Shown here: positions 10,350 through 22,029 of the stretch, one piece after another
How the letters are laid out: every line of letters begins with the position of its first letter
How positions within the stretch are numbered: the first letter of the stretch is position 1
Source: Dreissena polymorpha
Taxonomy: Eukaryota; Mollusca; Bivalvia; Myida; Dreissenidae
Length of the DNA: 64,000 nt
Assembly: GCF_020536995.1 (NCBI RefSeq)
Contig: NC_068364.1
Location: 46,155,981 to 46,219,980, forward strand
Reading direction: 5' to 3'
Position numbers and translations under genes: made by a program
Notes under the pieces: generated by a model
Database searches by the model: none
Seen by the model: only the letters and a program-made list of their open reading frames with translations
Told to the model about the DNA's origin: nothing

Positions 10350-12005
10350 CCGGAGGGTTTTTTACGCAACGCTTTCAGATCTTAAGTTGATATTTTGGTA
10401 TGTGAGTCTACCAGCATGACCTACAGATAAGTGTGATATTTGTTCCGGTCCATTGATTTTTGGCGAAGTAATGGGCCTTGGACTTAGATATTATCTGTAT
10501 TATAACCTTTTTCCATAGCTTTTATTCTTCGAAGGGGGGGGGGGGGGGGGTATATTGTTTTGCACGCCGGTCGGACCGTCCACCAGATGGTTTCCGGATA
10601 ACTCAAGAACGCTTAGGCCTAGGATCATGAAACTTCATAGGTACATTAATCATGACAGGTAGATGACCCCTATTGATTTTCAGGTAACTAGATCAAAGGT
10701 CAAGGTCACAGTGACTCAAAATAGTAAAATGGTTTCTGGATGATAACTCAAGAATGCTTAGGCCTAGAATCATGAAACTTCATAGGTACATTAATCATGA
10801 CTGGCAGATGACCCCAATTGATTTTCAGGTAATTAGGTCAAAGGTCAAGGTCACAGTGAATCAAAATAGTAAAATGGTTTCCGGATGACAACTCAAGAAT
10901 GCTTACGCCTAGGATTATGAAACTTCATAGGTACATTGATCATGACTGGCAGATGACCCCCATTGATTTTCAGGTCACTAGGTCAAAGGTCACAGTGACT
11001 CGAAACAGTAAAATGGTTTCCGGATGGTATGTCAAGTATGCTTACGCCTAGGATCATGAAACTTTATAGGTACATTGATCAGGACTGGCAGATGACGTCT
11101 ATTGATTTTCAGGTCACTAGGTCAAAGGTCAAGGTCACAGTGACTAGAAACAGTAAAATGGTTTCCAGATAATTCTAGAATGCTTATGCCTAGGATCATG
11201 AAACTTCATAGGTACATTGATCATGACTGGCAGATGACCCTTATTGATTTTCAGGTCACTATGTCAAAGGTCAAGGTCACAGTGACTCGAAACAGTAAAA
11301 TGGTTTCCGGATAATAACTCAAGAACGATTAGGCCGAGGATCATGAAACTTCATAGGTACATTGATCATGACTGGCAGATGACCCCTATTGATTTTCAGG
11401 TCACTAGGTCAAAGGTCAAGGTCACAGAGACTCGAAATAGTAAAATGGTTTCTGGATGATAGCTCAAGAATGCTTATGCCTAGGATCATGAAACTTCATA
11501 GGTACATTGATCACGACTGGTAGAAAACCCCTATTAATTTTCAGGTCACTAGGTCAAAGGTCAGTGTGACTTGACACAGTAAAATGGATTCCTGATGATA
11601 ACTCAAGAATAATTAGGCCTAGGATCATGAAACTTCATAGGTACATTGATCATGACTAGTAGATGACCCCTATTGACTTTCAGGTCACTAGGTCAAAGGT
11701 CAAGGTCACAGTAACAAAAAACGTATTCACACAATGGCTGCCACTACAACTGACAGCCCATATGGGGGGCATGCATGTTTTACAAAAAGCCCTTGTTTAT
11801 TCAACCATTTCAGATATTGGGCTGATGTTTGGTATTTAAGTCTTCCTTCCTACATGACTTACATATGAATTGTAGTTTGAAACTTTCATTTTGGTCCATA
11901 GATGTTTGGCGAAGTTGTTGGCCTTGATTTCTCTAAAATAGCTGCCGTACGGCTTCAAAGCGCAGTGCGGGGGCATTGTGTTTCACAAACGCAGCTCTTG
12001 TTTAT
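10350..12005. repeat. Dispersed repeat interrupted by a tandem array
   Basis: Related flanking modules (TTTACGCAACGCTTTCAGAT at about 10358; TTCAGATATTGGGCTGATG at about 11811) resemble the stretch at 6178-6300. They enclose a G14 run (about 10538-10551) and eight monomers of about 143 bp (10575-11720). Each monomer has ATGGTTTCCGGAT, AGGATCATGAAACTTCATAG and AGGTCAAAGGTCAAGGTCAC. The right edge, GGGGGCATTGTGTTTCACAA near 11969, echoes the end of the GTCCCCC element. No coding capacity is visible. Confidence 0.7.
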
Positions 12006-12840
12006 TGATGTTTTCACCTTAACTTGTTGGATAATGGAAGTGGTATGCATTGGTATGAAGTTTTATCTTTCTATTAAAGTACCGAGGCATGGATTGGAGT
12101 AAATTGCTCCCAGGCTATCGTCACTGGTTGTAAGGTTAAGGTTTAACATCAAGGTAAACATAAAATTGAGTAATTATTTTCCTGTCATGTCAATATGTCC
12201 TATTGAAGAATTGTCAAGAAACTGCTACAATTTTAAGGAAAATGAGAGTCTGTACATAAGGCAGTCATGCATATCAAAGGGACAGGTTAATGTCTTGCTT
12301 TAAAATTTTACACCACTTTTTCACGTCTGCTCAATATATGCCATACCTTATGCTTCCATGAAACTTAGCTGTAATGCTTAGGTATAAGATATTATGTGGA
12401 GAAGGCATAAGTCAATAATGACGGTTTAAGGCAACACATCTGAAGGGAAATAGATAATAATTGTTCATGCCAGTGCAAGATCGTGTTTCCCTTTTGCTGA
12501 AAAGTTACCATATCTCCCGTGGCGTGCCTCAATACATTTCAATACACAAAATGACGTCATTATTCCAGCGAAATTCTCCAGTTAAACTCTTTTACAATGT
12601 AAATAAACAGTGAAAAAGCGTAAAATAAAAGAAAATTTGTGGAATTTGGTGGAATACCGATTTTAATTCACTCGTGATCATACAAAAATATGATAATTAT
12701 GATAATCTAAAAATAGAAGTTCCGAAAATTAGTTTTTTTCACAGGTGAAAACAACAATTTGTTTATTTTCACTGCTGTTATTTCACTGCAGAAATGTCAT
12801 ATTTTATCATTAGGTATACAAAAATAGTTTTCACTCTATT
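12006..12840. other. Intergenic DNA
   Basis: No gene or repeat structure was recognised. It is AT-rich, with scattered short A/T runs. Confidence 0.35.
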
Positions 12841-12842
12841 TA

Positions 12843-13081
12843 CACTGTAACTCCAATATAAGTATACTGCTATCGATACCATTTGGTTTATATGCATTAT
12901 GTATTGGTGAATTACAACATAGCATGGCAATTAACAGGACCTATATTATAGGCTATAATATACCTGTTTTATAGCCCCCCACCCCCTGCAATAAATTTGC
13001 TCAAAACTTATAACGCTCTCTATTTATAACTCGGTCGCATGACTTGGACCCTGTCATCCGCGTTGTATTGGAGTTACAGTG
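12843..13081. mobile_element. pogo/Tc1-mariner-type MITE, 239 bp
   Basis: Perfect inverted ends TACACTGTAACTCCAATA (12841-12858) and their reverse complement (13066-13083) include the flanking TA on both sides. This gives 16-bp terminal repeats with a TA target duplication. The right half reads, inverted, as CAGTGTAACTCCAATACAAC and continues with AGTTATAAATAGAGAGCG, the style of pogo/Tigger termini. No open frame is present. The perfect ends suggest a fairly young copy. Confidence 0.7.
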
Positions 13082-13083
13082 TA

Positions 13084-14340
13084 TTCAATTAATATCTCCA
13101 AACCCATTGAAGGGGTTTCATCACTTAACGTCCAGAAGCAAACTTAATACAATTAAGTATGCACACTTCAAAAAAGTGAGGAATACAATATTTCTTTGCA
13201 CTCGTTTGTTTGGATAGAAGGTCTATCCAGGGAAGGTTTCGACCAACGATCTCCCTTATTGGTATGCTGGTTAAATCAGACGATCATTAACTTTATACTG
13301 ACCTTCGTGCTTAAAAATATTAAACTACATATGCAATAAAGTTTTGATTGTGTTATCAGGTTCAATAAAAGGAAATCCCAATTACTAATTCTTATGTTGG
13401 CATTTATCATGTGATACAAAATAGAGAATTCATCCACAAAATACACAATTCAAGAATGCTTATGGAGTTCACAAGTATTAATTAAATGTTTCAAAATCCA
13501 ACTCTAGGAAGGAGAGAAAGATGCTGTATGATTATGTGGGAAACCATGGAACAAGAAGAGCAGACAACTCTATCGGAAAAGCTGAATGGTTAACAAGAAA
13601 GTTTGTCTCCCCTAGGAAGACAAGCAGAGTTCAATAAAGAACCTGCGATTAATTAAGTCCAAATGAATTGAGATTGAGGTTGCTTACAGCTTCTGACATT
13701 ACAATGAGTACAAGGTGTCTATTGCCTAAACTGCCCCATCCCCATGAAGCTATATTTTTCATTGGGCCAGAACCATTTTAAAACAAAGCAAAGATATCAA
13801 AAGAACAAATGTTTTAGTAACTTCTAGATGACAAATGTGACTCCAGAGAGTTCAAAAGCTTTTTCTTCTATATGATTTAATGACCTCATTTTGATGACAT
13901 GTGACCCAGTTTCAAACTCAGCCAAACTTTCATTTTGGCAAATATTCTAAGTTTCTCAAAGAATAAGCAATGAATGTGGCCTCCTGATTTTCTTTTGTAG
14001 ATCTATTGACCTAGTCTTTGACCCCGTATGACCCAGTCTTGAACTGGACAGAGATATGATTGGCTTTCAAGTAATGTTCAACCAAGCATGATACATGTAT
14101 ATTGTTGGAAAACAGAAGCGTAAGACACTTTTGCCATGGTGATGATGAGGAGGTTAAAAGAGCGAAACCTCTTAATCTTTAAGTAATTGGAGCTATCCAA
14201 AGTCATGAGAAATCCACAGTTGTACATATCAACATATTGTAAATTTTTCTGACGCACAGACACAAACAAACAAAATTGACAATATGACAGGAACCCACAT
14301 CTAACTTACAGGGTGATAAAGTTAAACATTTTACGTTTTT
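13084..14340. other. Intergenic DNA with a decayed GTGAGCT-family fragment
   Basis: From about 13730 to 14080 there are diverged remnants of the 160-bp monomers seen at 7.4-8.4 kb and 14.7-15.6 kb (for example ACTTCTAGATGACAAATGTG, and GACCTAGTCTTTGACC near 14010). The rest shows nothing I recognise. Confidence 0.4.
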
Positions 14341-14346
14341 CATATA

Positions 14347-14429
14347 CGTAACGCTCAAAAGGACAACCAATACTTAACACTCAAAAGGACAACCAATACG
14401 TAACACTCAAAAGCACAACCAATACGTAA
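14347..14429. repeat. 26-bp tandem repeat, three copies
   Basis: Three direct copies of CGTAACACTCAAAAGGACAA plus CCAATA with few mismatches, followed by a partial CGTAA. It is a simple minisatellite with no associated gene. Confidence 0.8.
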
Positions 14430-14691
14430 ATAATTATACTTTATAGCTCTTTTCCACTGTGACATATTCAGAACTTTGAACTATGAGACTTCTTCATTAT
14501 CAAATTAAATTTTATTTGAAACATGATTATAATTATGAGCCATGTATGCATCGCTATTATATCAGCCCTTTGTAATATACAAGGCATGAAAGTGAAACCA
14601 TAACATATAAATTAGGTTACATAAAAACATATACATGAAATTTAAGCAAGCAATGAGTGATTGTTATTGTATTAAGTGAAAACTGTAACAA

Positions 14692-15575
14692 GAGGGCCTG
14701 AAAGGCCCAAAGGCGCTCACCTGAGATAACAAGATATTATTGGGAAAAATCTTCTGACCATGTTTCATGAAGATTGGAAAATAAATGTGGCCTCTAGAGT
14801 GTTAACAAGGTTTTACTATAGCCATATAAGGAAAAATGCCCCGCTCTCTGGCAGCCATATTTTTCAACCAACCGGCATCATTTTTTAACTTGTCCAAGAT
14901 ATTATCAGCATGAATCTTCTGACCAAGTTTCATGAAGATCGGACAGTAAATGTAGCCTCTAGAGTGTTAACAAGATTTTACTATAGCCATATAAGGAAAA
15001 ATGCCCTGCCCCTTGGCCGCCATGTTTTTCAAGCAAACATGACCATTTTCAAACTCATCCAAGATATCATTGGGACCAATCTTCTGACCAAATGTCATGA
15101 AGATTGGACAATAAATGTGGCCTCTATAGAGTGTTAACAAGGTTTTACTAAAGCCATATATAGCCATATCAGGAAAAATGCCCCACCCCTGGTGGCCATG
15201 ATTTTAAAACCAACCGGCATCATTTTTAAACTCGTCCAAGATATTATTGGGATGTATTTTCTGACCAAGTTTCATGAAGATCTGACTATGTATAAATGTG
15301 GCTTCTCGAATGTTAACAAGATTTTTCTATAGCAATATATAGCCATATAAGGAAAAATGCCCCGCCCCTTGGCAGCCATGTTTTTCAAGCAAACGTAACC
15401 ATTTTCGAACTCATCCAAGACATCATTGAGACCAATCTTTTGACCAAATTTCATGAAGATTGGAAATAAATGTGGCCTCTAGAGTGTTAACATGGCAAAT
15501 GTTGACGGTGCACAACGGACAAAAGGCGATCACAAAAGCTCACCATGAGCACATTGTACTCAGGTGAGCTAAAAA
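14692..15575. repeat. GTGAGCT-type bivalve repeat element, inverted copy
   Basis: The element starts with the snap-back GAGGGCCTGAAAGGCCC and CGCTCACCTGAG, runs through about five monomers (TTCATGAAGATTGGA, AATGTGGCCTCTAGAGTG, AAAAATGCCCCGCCCC), and ends with AAAGCTCACCATGAGCAC and CTCAGGTGAGCT. It is the reverse-complement family of 7404-8400. The open frames at 14910-15454 are repeat artefacts. Confidence 0.7.
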
Positions 15576-15789
15576 CAATAGCTTCATTGATTGATAAATA
15601 AATAGGCACATTTGCATTAACACAATTCTTCAGTCTTGCAGTGTCTTTCAATCTTATTCTAATTTAAAATTACTTGTAAATTCGTAATACCTAACAATTA
15701 AATGTTACCACAGAAATTTCAGCTGATCCATATAAGTAATATTTCTTAAGTATTAAAGCACTTCAGGATGTACAAAAATCATCTTGTTA

Positions 15790-18700
15790 TCATGTTATTG
15801 TATCCTCAATTGTACCCATAAGTGACATTTTATCTTCATCTTTTGATTGGTCGTCTACCTGATAAACCTGAACACTGAAATTACCATACTCCGTGTCATT
15901 CACCAGAAGTTCCTCTTTCAAGAAAGTTCTAGATGGGTAATCAACATCGCCAACCATGTACCTCTTCTCTGACACTTGCGTAGAGTTTATGGAAGTGACA
16001 TCGTCTCCGATTTTTGCACGGTTACCTGGCAATTCTGCATTTTTATTTGGGTTGAGATTATTGGACCGGAAATACACTACAGCAGGAAATACACTGGGCT
16101 TATCAACACCTTTAATATAGTTAGCACCCATTGTTGCAACGTCTGCAGGCATACCAGCGTTGTGACCTTCAGAGATAAGTGCTGGAAATGTTACAGAACA
16201 TGTAACGTCTTCCTTCGGCTCAAAATGTGTGAACATGTGAGGCAAATGCTCAGCTCTTGAGAAAGACTTCAAACACATAGGGCAAACAGTAAGTGCCAAA
16301 GAGAGAATGTTTTGTCTTGATGACTGTAGAACATTTATTTTGAAGATCACTATGAAGCACAAATTAGGTTTACAATGCGAAGTACCAAATTTTCCTATGG
16401 TCAGCAAGATCTCTTTAACTGTAAACTGATTTGACATGTCCGGTCTGAACAACAAGTACTGAATCTGACCAAAGACAGTGCATTTCCAATATTCGTATAC
16501 ACATATAACTGGGTGACAGTTTTTTATATGTACCGGAATATCAGCAGCAATTTTGTCACAAATTAAGCATTTACCCGTTTGCTCATTGTATGCATCAAAC
16601 GCATTAACGTTTTCATTTGAAAACCTACTGTACGTTGATATTTTCTGGCAGAGCATTGTCTCATCTGTTTTCTCTTTACATGCATGTCTATCATAAAGAT
16701 GAAGTGAATCGAAAGTGCTGTCACATACAGCACAAACAAAGTAATTGTGACAGGACTTATTAGCCACGCACACTGAGCTCCGAAACAATGATTCATGATT
16801 ACTGGAGTGGGATTTCACATCATATGGGAAAGTATCAGACATGCCCACTTTTGCAATATATCCACAGCCATCTACATTACAGACAAAAATCGATGCGAAC
16901 ACATGACTCATGGGACGTATAAAGTTGAGTTCTGCACCAAAAATCGGAGTTTTACCGCTTTCTGTACTCGTATCATGCGTTTTACTGCTTTCTGTATGAG
17001 TATTCTGAATTTTACAGCTTTCCGCACTCGCATTCTGAGTAGTTATTCTTTTTGTAATAGTATAATAAGCTTTAATGCTTTCTGTACTTGTAGTGGGAGT
17101 TGAACTGCTTTCTGTATACGTATTCTGAGTTTTAATGCTTTCTGTACTAGTATTGTGAATATTAATGACTTCTGTTCCACCATTCCGCGTTTCACTGATT
17201 TCTGTACTAGCATTCTGAGTAATTCCGCTTTCTGTACATGTTATCTCAGTTTTTCTGCTTTCTGTATTAGTATTCTGAGTTTTACTGTTTTTTGTATTAG
17301 AGTTCTGAGTTTTACTGCTCTCGGTAAAAGTATCCTGAGCTTTAATGCTTTCTGTATTACTTTTGTGAGTTTTACTGCTTTCTTTATTAGTAATCTGAGT
17401 TTTACTGCTTACTGTATTAGTATTCTGAGTTGTAATGCTTTCTAGCCTTGCTCCTTTCTGAGACTGACAGTATTCATCGGGAGGTAATTGCTCGTCAAGA
17501 AATATTGCATATGTACTGGTATTTTCCACAGGTTCATCGGAATCTTTTTTCTCATCGCCTTTTGGCGCATCGCACACTCTGTTTCTCTTTTGTGTTTCAT
17601 TAACACAGCATGGTATACATGTACATGCTTGCTTGCATTTCGTCCGTCTTTTGCCACATGTTTTGGCAGGACCAGTGGCAGGGATTGGGTATATATTCGA
17701 AGCTGGTACATCAGTATTTTCAGGGGTCGTTTGTTTATTTTCAAAAACTATTTTGCAACAGAAAGGTGTAGCCTTGGTTTGTCCATCATCTACTTCCTGT
17801 ATGCTGAGAACATATGCGTCTTCTCCAAGCTCTATATTAACTCTAATTTTCTTGAAAACATTTTTCTTTTCCTGTTCTTTCAAAATATCATTTACCAGTA
17901 TATCATTATTCTCAACAGAATTATCCATATTATTTACGTCTGGAATTCTGTTTGTCAGCATATCTTGCTGAGAACCAGAAACACTGCATGGATGTATAGC
18001 CCCTTCATCTTGTGAATTCTTTTTCAAAATTGATAGGAAAGTGTTCACATTTTTACATGCAAGCCCAGTCTTCATATTAATATGTGGCATTTTCTGTCGT
18101 TTCCAGCAACGTTTGTTGAACAATTTAGCTTCGCATTGTGTGCAGAACAATTCACATGCATGCTGATGAAAATGCCTGTCCCAAGCTTCGTCAGACAGGA
18201 AATACTGCCTACAGTTGCGCTGTTTGCCCGCGCATGTAAACACCTTTAGCGGATGATTCTCTGAAACATGAATGGCATATTCTGTTTCTGTGAAGAAAAC
18301 TGACCCACAATCGTCTGACTGGCATAGGACAATAGACCAATTTTCAGTCTCACTGTGCATTTTAACCTTATGGTGAACATAGTTCTTAAAGTCAGCAAAC
18401 TGCTGATCACAACATTTGAATTCTTCTTTTTTATGAATTTTCACATGAGAGCCAAGTTCTCTACGGTCCTGAAATATTGTTTTGCAAATCATACACAGAA
18501 ACATTTTTTTTCGCGATGACTTTAGTTCACTCTGTTTATGATAAAAACCAATGTGTTTGTTCATTTCTTCTTGAGTCACAAATGTTTGAGTGCACCATGG
18601 CGTTTCACATTTCAACCTACATTCACACAGGTGCCGGAACAGGTTGACTTTATTCAGAAACACATGGCCACATTTGCCACACTTCGAGATGTCCACGTCA

Positions 18701-19747
18701 TGCCAGTTGTGCACGCCTCTGTCAGTCAGCTTCTTGATGATGTCTTCAGGCGGAATCTGTCCAGGCATGAAGTCTTGACACATGTTTCGTAGATGAATCT
18801 CCTGCTTCAGATGCTCAATGAACAATAGCCGAGTCTTGCATTTGGATGGACAGAACATACACTGGTGTTCGGTCTGGTCCAAAAGAAGCGGCATGTGTCT
18901 TAATCTTTGTTGTCTTTGCATTTCTTCCACATGTCTATCTGAATTCATAGATTTATTTTCTATTGTCCGCTTTGAAGTATTAGACACACTACCTGTCTGC
19001 GTTGCAATTTGTTTTTCTGTTATGTTGCATTCTTGTGAAGTGTCTTGGCCGTGATGAGTTTTTCTATTAATTGTATTATCTACCTTGATACAGTCTATAT
19101 AAATCATCTCTTTGTCAAGCACAGAATCAACTTCAGCACCATCAGTCTTAAACAGTTTCTTATTTTCCTCCACATTTAAAATTGTTCTTGTTTTTTTCTC
19201 TACTGTTTGCTTTGAACGTTCAAACTCCAATTCATCAGCAACATCTTTGTTCTTTCTTTTTGCTGTTGTCACTCTTTTATTAACATAACCGAGATACTCT
19301 TCCTCAAATTGATCAGTTGTTACAGGCATGGGAACATTCATGTCTTGCCTTTGATTTCTTATACGCCCTGTAAGATAAAAAAACACATTTATAAGACCAG
19401 TGACTTTTTCAACAGAGTTTGTTCCATTGTCACAGTTAATAAATGTAGACAATTAACTTATTAATCTTATCAAGTCAAATTATATTTGAGAAATTCAAAA
19501 CATACATACTGCCTTCACAATTTGGTGTTTCCTCGTTAAATGAATGAATTAAACTTTTGTTTTATAAAGACGTTGCACAAATTTAAGACAGTCCTAATAT
19601 GTAGGGTGTTAAAATTGTGTGAAATGTGTATCCCGAGAATGTATGAGATTTCATAGTCAGTATTTGTCATTATTACCAGAATTTCAAGAATAAATACGAG
19701 TACATACCACCCCTTGATTTAGCATGGCTTTTTTCTCCTTGAGACAT
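15790..19747 (-). CDS. Large multi-C2H2 zinc-finger protein with an internal ten-residue repeat
   Basis: Two coding exons fit: 19708-19747 (MSQGEKSHAKSRG, GTATGT donor) and 15790-19367 (TTATCTTACAG acceptor), phase 1, 1205 codons. The frame also stays open upstream through the intron to 19452, but the splice pair is better. A nuclear nucleic-acid-binding role is inferred from the zinc fingers. An N-terminal cluster at about residues 183-442 includes the classical CMICKTIFQDRRELGSHV finger and several CX4C or C2HC variants. Four more candidates lie at about 840, 889, 949 and 1049 (for example CPMCLKSFSRAEH). Between the clusters, about residues 659-815, about 16 copies of a ten-residue S/T-rich unit (consensus SSKTQNTNTE) form an in-frame 30-bp minisatellite, probably disordered. 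The Cys-rich CKQACTCIPCC lies near residue 591. I cannot assign an orthologue. No interrupting stop is seen, so it looks functional. Confidence 0.85.
16935..17440 (-). repeat. 30-bp in-frame minisatellite inside the zinc-finger gene
   Basis: About 16 diverged 30-bp units (on the plus strand TTTTACTGCTTTCTGTAC is the common core) code for the ten-residue S/T-rich repeat. The reading frame is kept throughout, although units differ at many positions. Confidence 0.85.
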
Positions 19748-19823
19748 CTTGTTTTCTTACTGAAATACACACAGAGACTGTTTTACATGGCAATTAAGAG
19801 GATTCTTCTGAAACATTCAAACG

Positions 19824-20066
19824 CACTGACGGCTTGATGGACATCAAAGTTGTATAGCGCACTGACGGCTTGATGGACATCAAAGTTGTATAGTAACCTA
19901 TTGTATGGTAGCACTGACGGCTTGATGGACATCAAAGTTGTATAGTAACCTATTGTATGGTAGCACTGACGGCTTGATGGACATCAAAGTTGTATAGTAA
20001 CCTATTGTATGGTAGCACTGACGGCTTGATGGACATCAAAGTTGTATAGTAACCTATTGTATGGTA
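19824..20066. repeat. 52-bp minisatellite upstream of the zinc-finger gene
   Basis: Units start at about 19824 (truncated, about 36 bp), 19860, 19912, 19964 and 20016. The core is CACTGACGGCTTGATGGACA, and the copies are nearly identical. The array begins about 77 bases upstream of the presumed start codon, so it lies in the 5' UTR or promoter. Copy number probably varies between individuals (inference from near-identity). Confidence 0.9.
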
Positions 20067-21500
20067 TAACAACGAGAAATGTGTTACAGACAGTGATGCC
20101 CAAAAAGCGCGTTTAAACGCAGAAAAATCCAATCAATATTCATAAGTGAACACATTTAATTTAAAAAGTGCCAAAACTGGTCGCAGTCATAATTCTTTCC
20201 ATAAAGATCATCAAAACACTGTATTTGTAAAAGTCTGAGCACAATCTGCTAAGAATGTATAGGAGTTCAACACAAACAAACTTTGAACTATAAAATTGTA
20301 TAATACAACGAGAGCGCCGATGGCGTTAAAAGCAAAGGTGCAAGATACAGGGAAGAATGGCGTCACGTGGTATAATGTAGTTCGATATCGCCATCAGCGA
20401 ATTTCTAAAATTAATAATTTCAAACAATTACCGACTATTTAAATAGATAATCTTTCCATTTACATTAGTGTTTGAAATGCTTATGAAAAATAATTACCCA
20501 AGCCTTTCAAAATTTAAGCACGGAACAGATCTGTATCGAACTATTGTTTTCACAAATGAAAATAGACGCTACCCTATTCGTCTGCGTCAAGAATTTGTCG
20601 TAAAACTTGTGGTAAGCGTTAGATGCAGACGTGCACAACAGATTGAGTTCTGAATACAGATTTCTGAATGCAGATTTTTATAGAAACTCCTCACAGCAGT
20701 TACTTCCCTTGCTTCGCCCGGTCAGTAACTTCTAGTATAAGGGAGGCCACTGCGTAGGAGATTGATATTTATAGTGCAGATAGAATTGTTTTACGAACGA
20801 AATTTGTTTTAGGTTATAAGAAGATTTTTTGACATAAAACGGTCTTAGAAAAATTCACTAAAAACGGTGTCAGCAATATTCTTGGAAGAAAACGTTAGAA
20901 AAACGTTTCCAAAAAAAATTGTAAGAATGACCATATACTAAATTAAATAGATATTTCGTCTGATTTTTGATCAGGTAAGGCTTCATAAAGGGCAACCGAT
21001 CGATGTGGATTTTCGAAATGTGGTATATACCATAAGCATAGGTGCGTAAACGCACCTATGCTAAAAAACAAAGAGTCATAATTATGCATAAAACAAATCT
21101 TTTCTTTACCCTTATCTTCACATTAAAGTCATTCAAGTGTGATTCTTTGAGCAAGATTCACTTAGAAATTAAAGAGAAGTTGAACTCATTTTTTTCTGAA
21201 AGCATTTTCTGTATTAATTATTAAAATAATAAAAGGTTAATGTAAATCTAGGTAAATATATATGCAAAAATATATTTTGTAACTTAAAAGCAGTTAATAA
21301 ATACATTTAAATGTATATCATCATACTTTTGTATAAAAGGAGGTTATACCAAGAGATTCTGAGCAAATTAATTTAATTGGACACAGTTTATGACTTAAAA
21401 ATATGCATTTCATTTGCTAAAAGCATTTAAACAATTAATACACCTATATTAAACAGGAAATAAAGAACTAGATGTATACAAAAAACAAAGTGCAGAGGAA
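20067..21500. other. Intergenic DNA upstream of the zinc-finger gene
   Basis: The interval 20280-20400 is less AT-rich, with GGCGTCACGTGG (an E-box CACGTG), and could belong to the promoter region, but no start site is evident. The remainder is AT-rich with no recognised gene. The open frames at 20468-20653 and 20870-21224 have no family resemblance. Confidence 0.35.
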
Positions 21501-22029
21501 AACTACTTTTAAGAATTTGACAAAGATACATGAAGATCAGACATAAAATGTGGCCTCTATAGTGTTAAGGAAAAATGCCCCGCCCCCAAAGGGCCATGTT
21601 TTACAACAGACCATAACCATTTTCAAATTCGTCCAAGATATCATTAAATCAAAGTTTCTAACCAAGTTTCATGAAGATTGGAAATAAATGTGGACCCTAG
21701 AATGTAAACAAGGTTTTACTAAAACCAAATAAGGAAAATGCCATGCCCTGCTCCCGGATGGCCATGTTTTACAACAAACAAGAAACATTTTCAAACGCAT
21801 CTAAGATATCATTAAAACAAATATTTTGACAGAATTTCATAAGATTGAACATTAATGTTTCAAACTTGTACCAGATATCATCAGGACAAATCTTCTGATC
21901 AAGTTTCATGAAGATTCCCAGACAATACATGTGGTCTCTAGAGAGTTTAACAGGGCAATTGTTTGTGATGCACAACGCACACCCCACAACTGACAAAAGT
22001 TTATCAATAAAAGCTGCGCCATGAGCGCA
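21500..22029. repeat. Diverged GTGAGCT-type repeat, left part of a nested pair
   Basis: Degenerate monomers (TTTCATGAAGATTGG, AATGTGGCCTCTA, GCCCCGCCCCCAAAGG) in the orientation of 14692-15575. The family's closing segment (AAAAGCTGCGCCATGAGC) breaks off at about 22029, where the TACGCCC element begins, and appears again at 23656-23692 ending CTCAGGTGAGCTT. Confidence 0.6.

Noticed and set aside
15790-19452. Zinc-finger frame starting at MSTFINCDNG (19452)
   Set aside because: The residues before 19367 are intron read-through: a good acceptor lies at 19368-19369 and a phase-matched first exon at 19708-19747.
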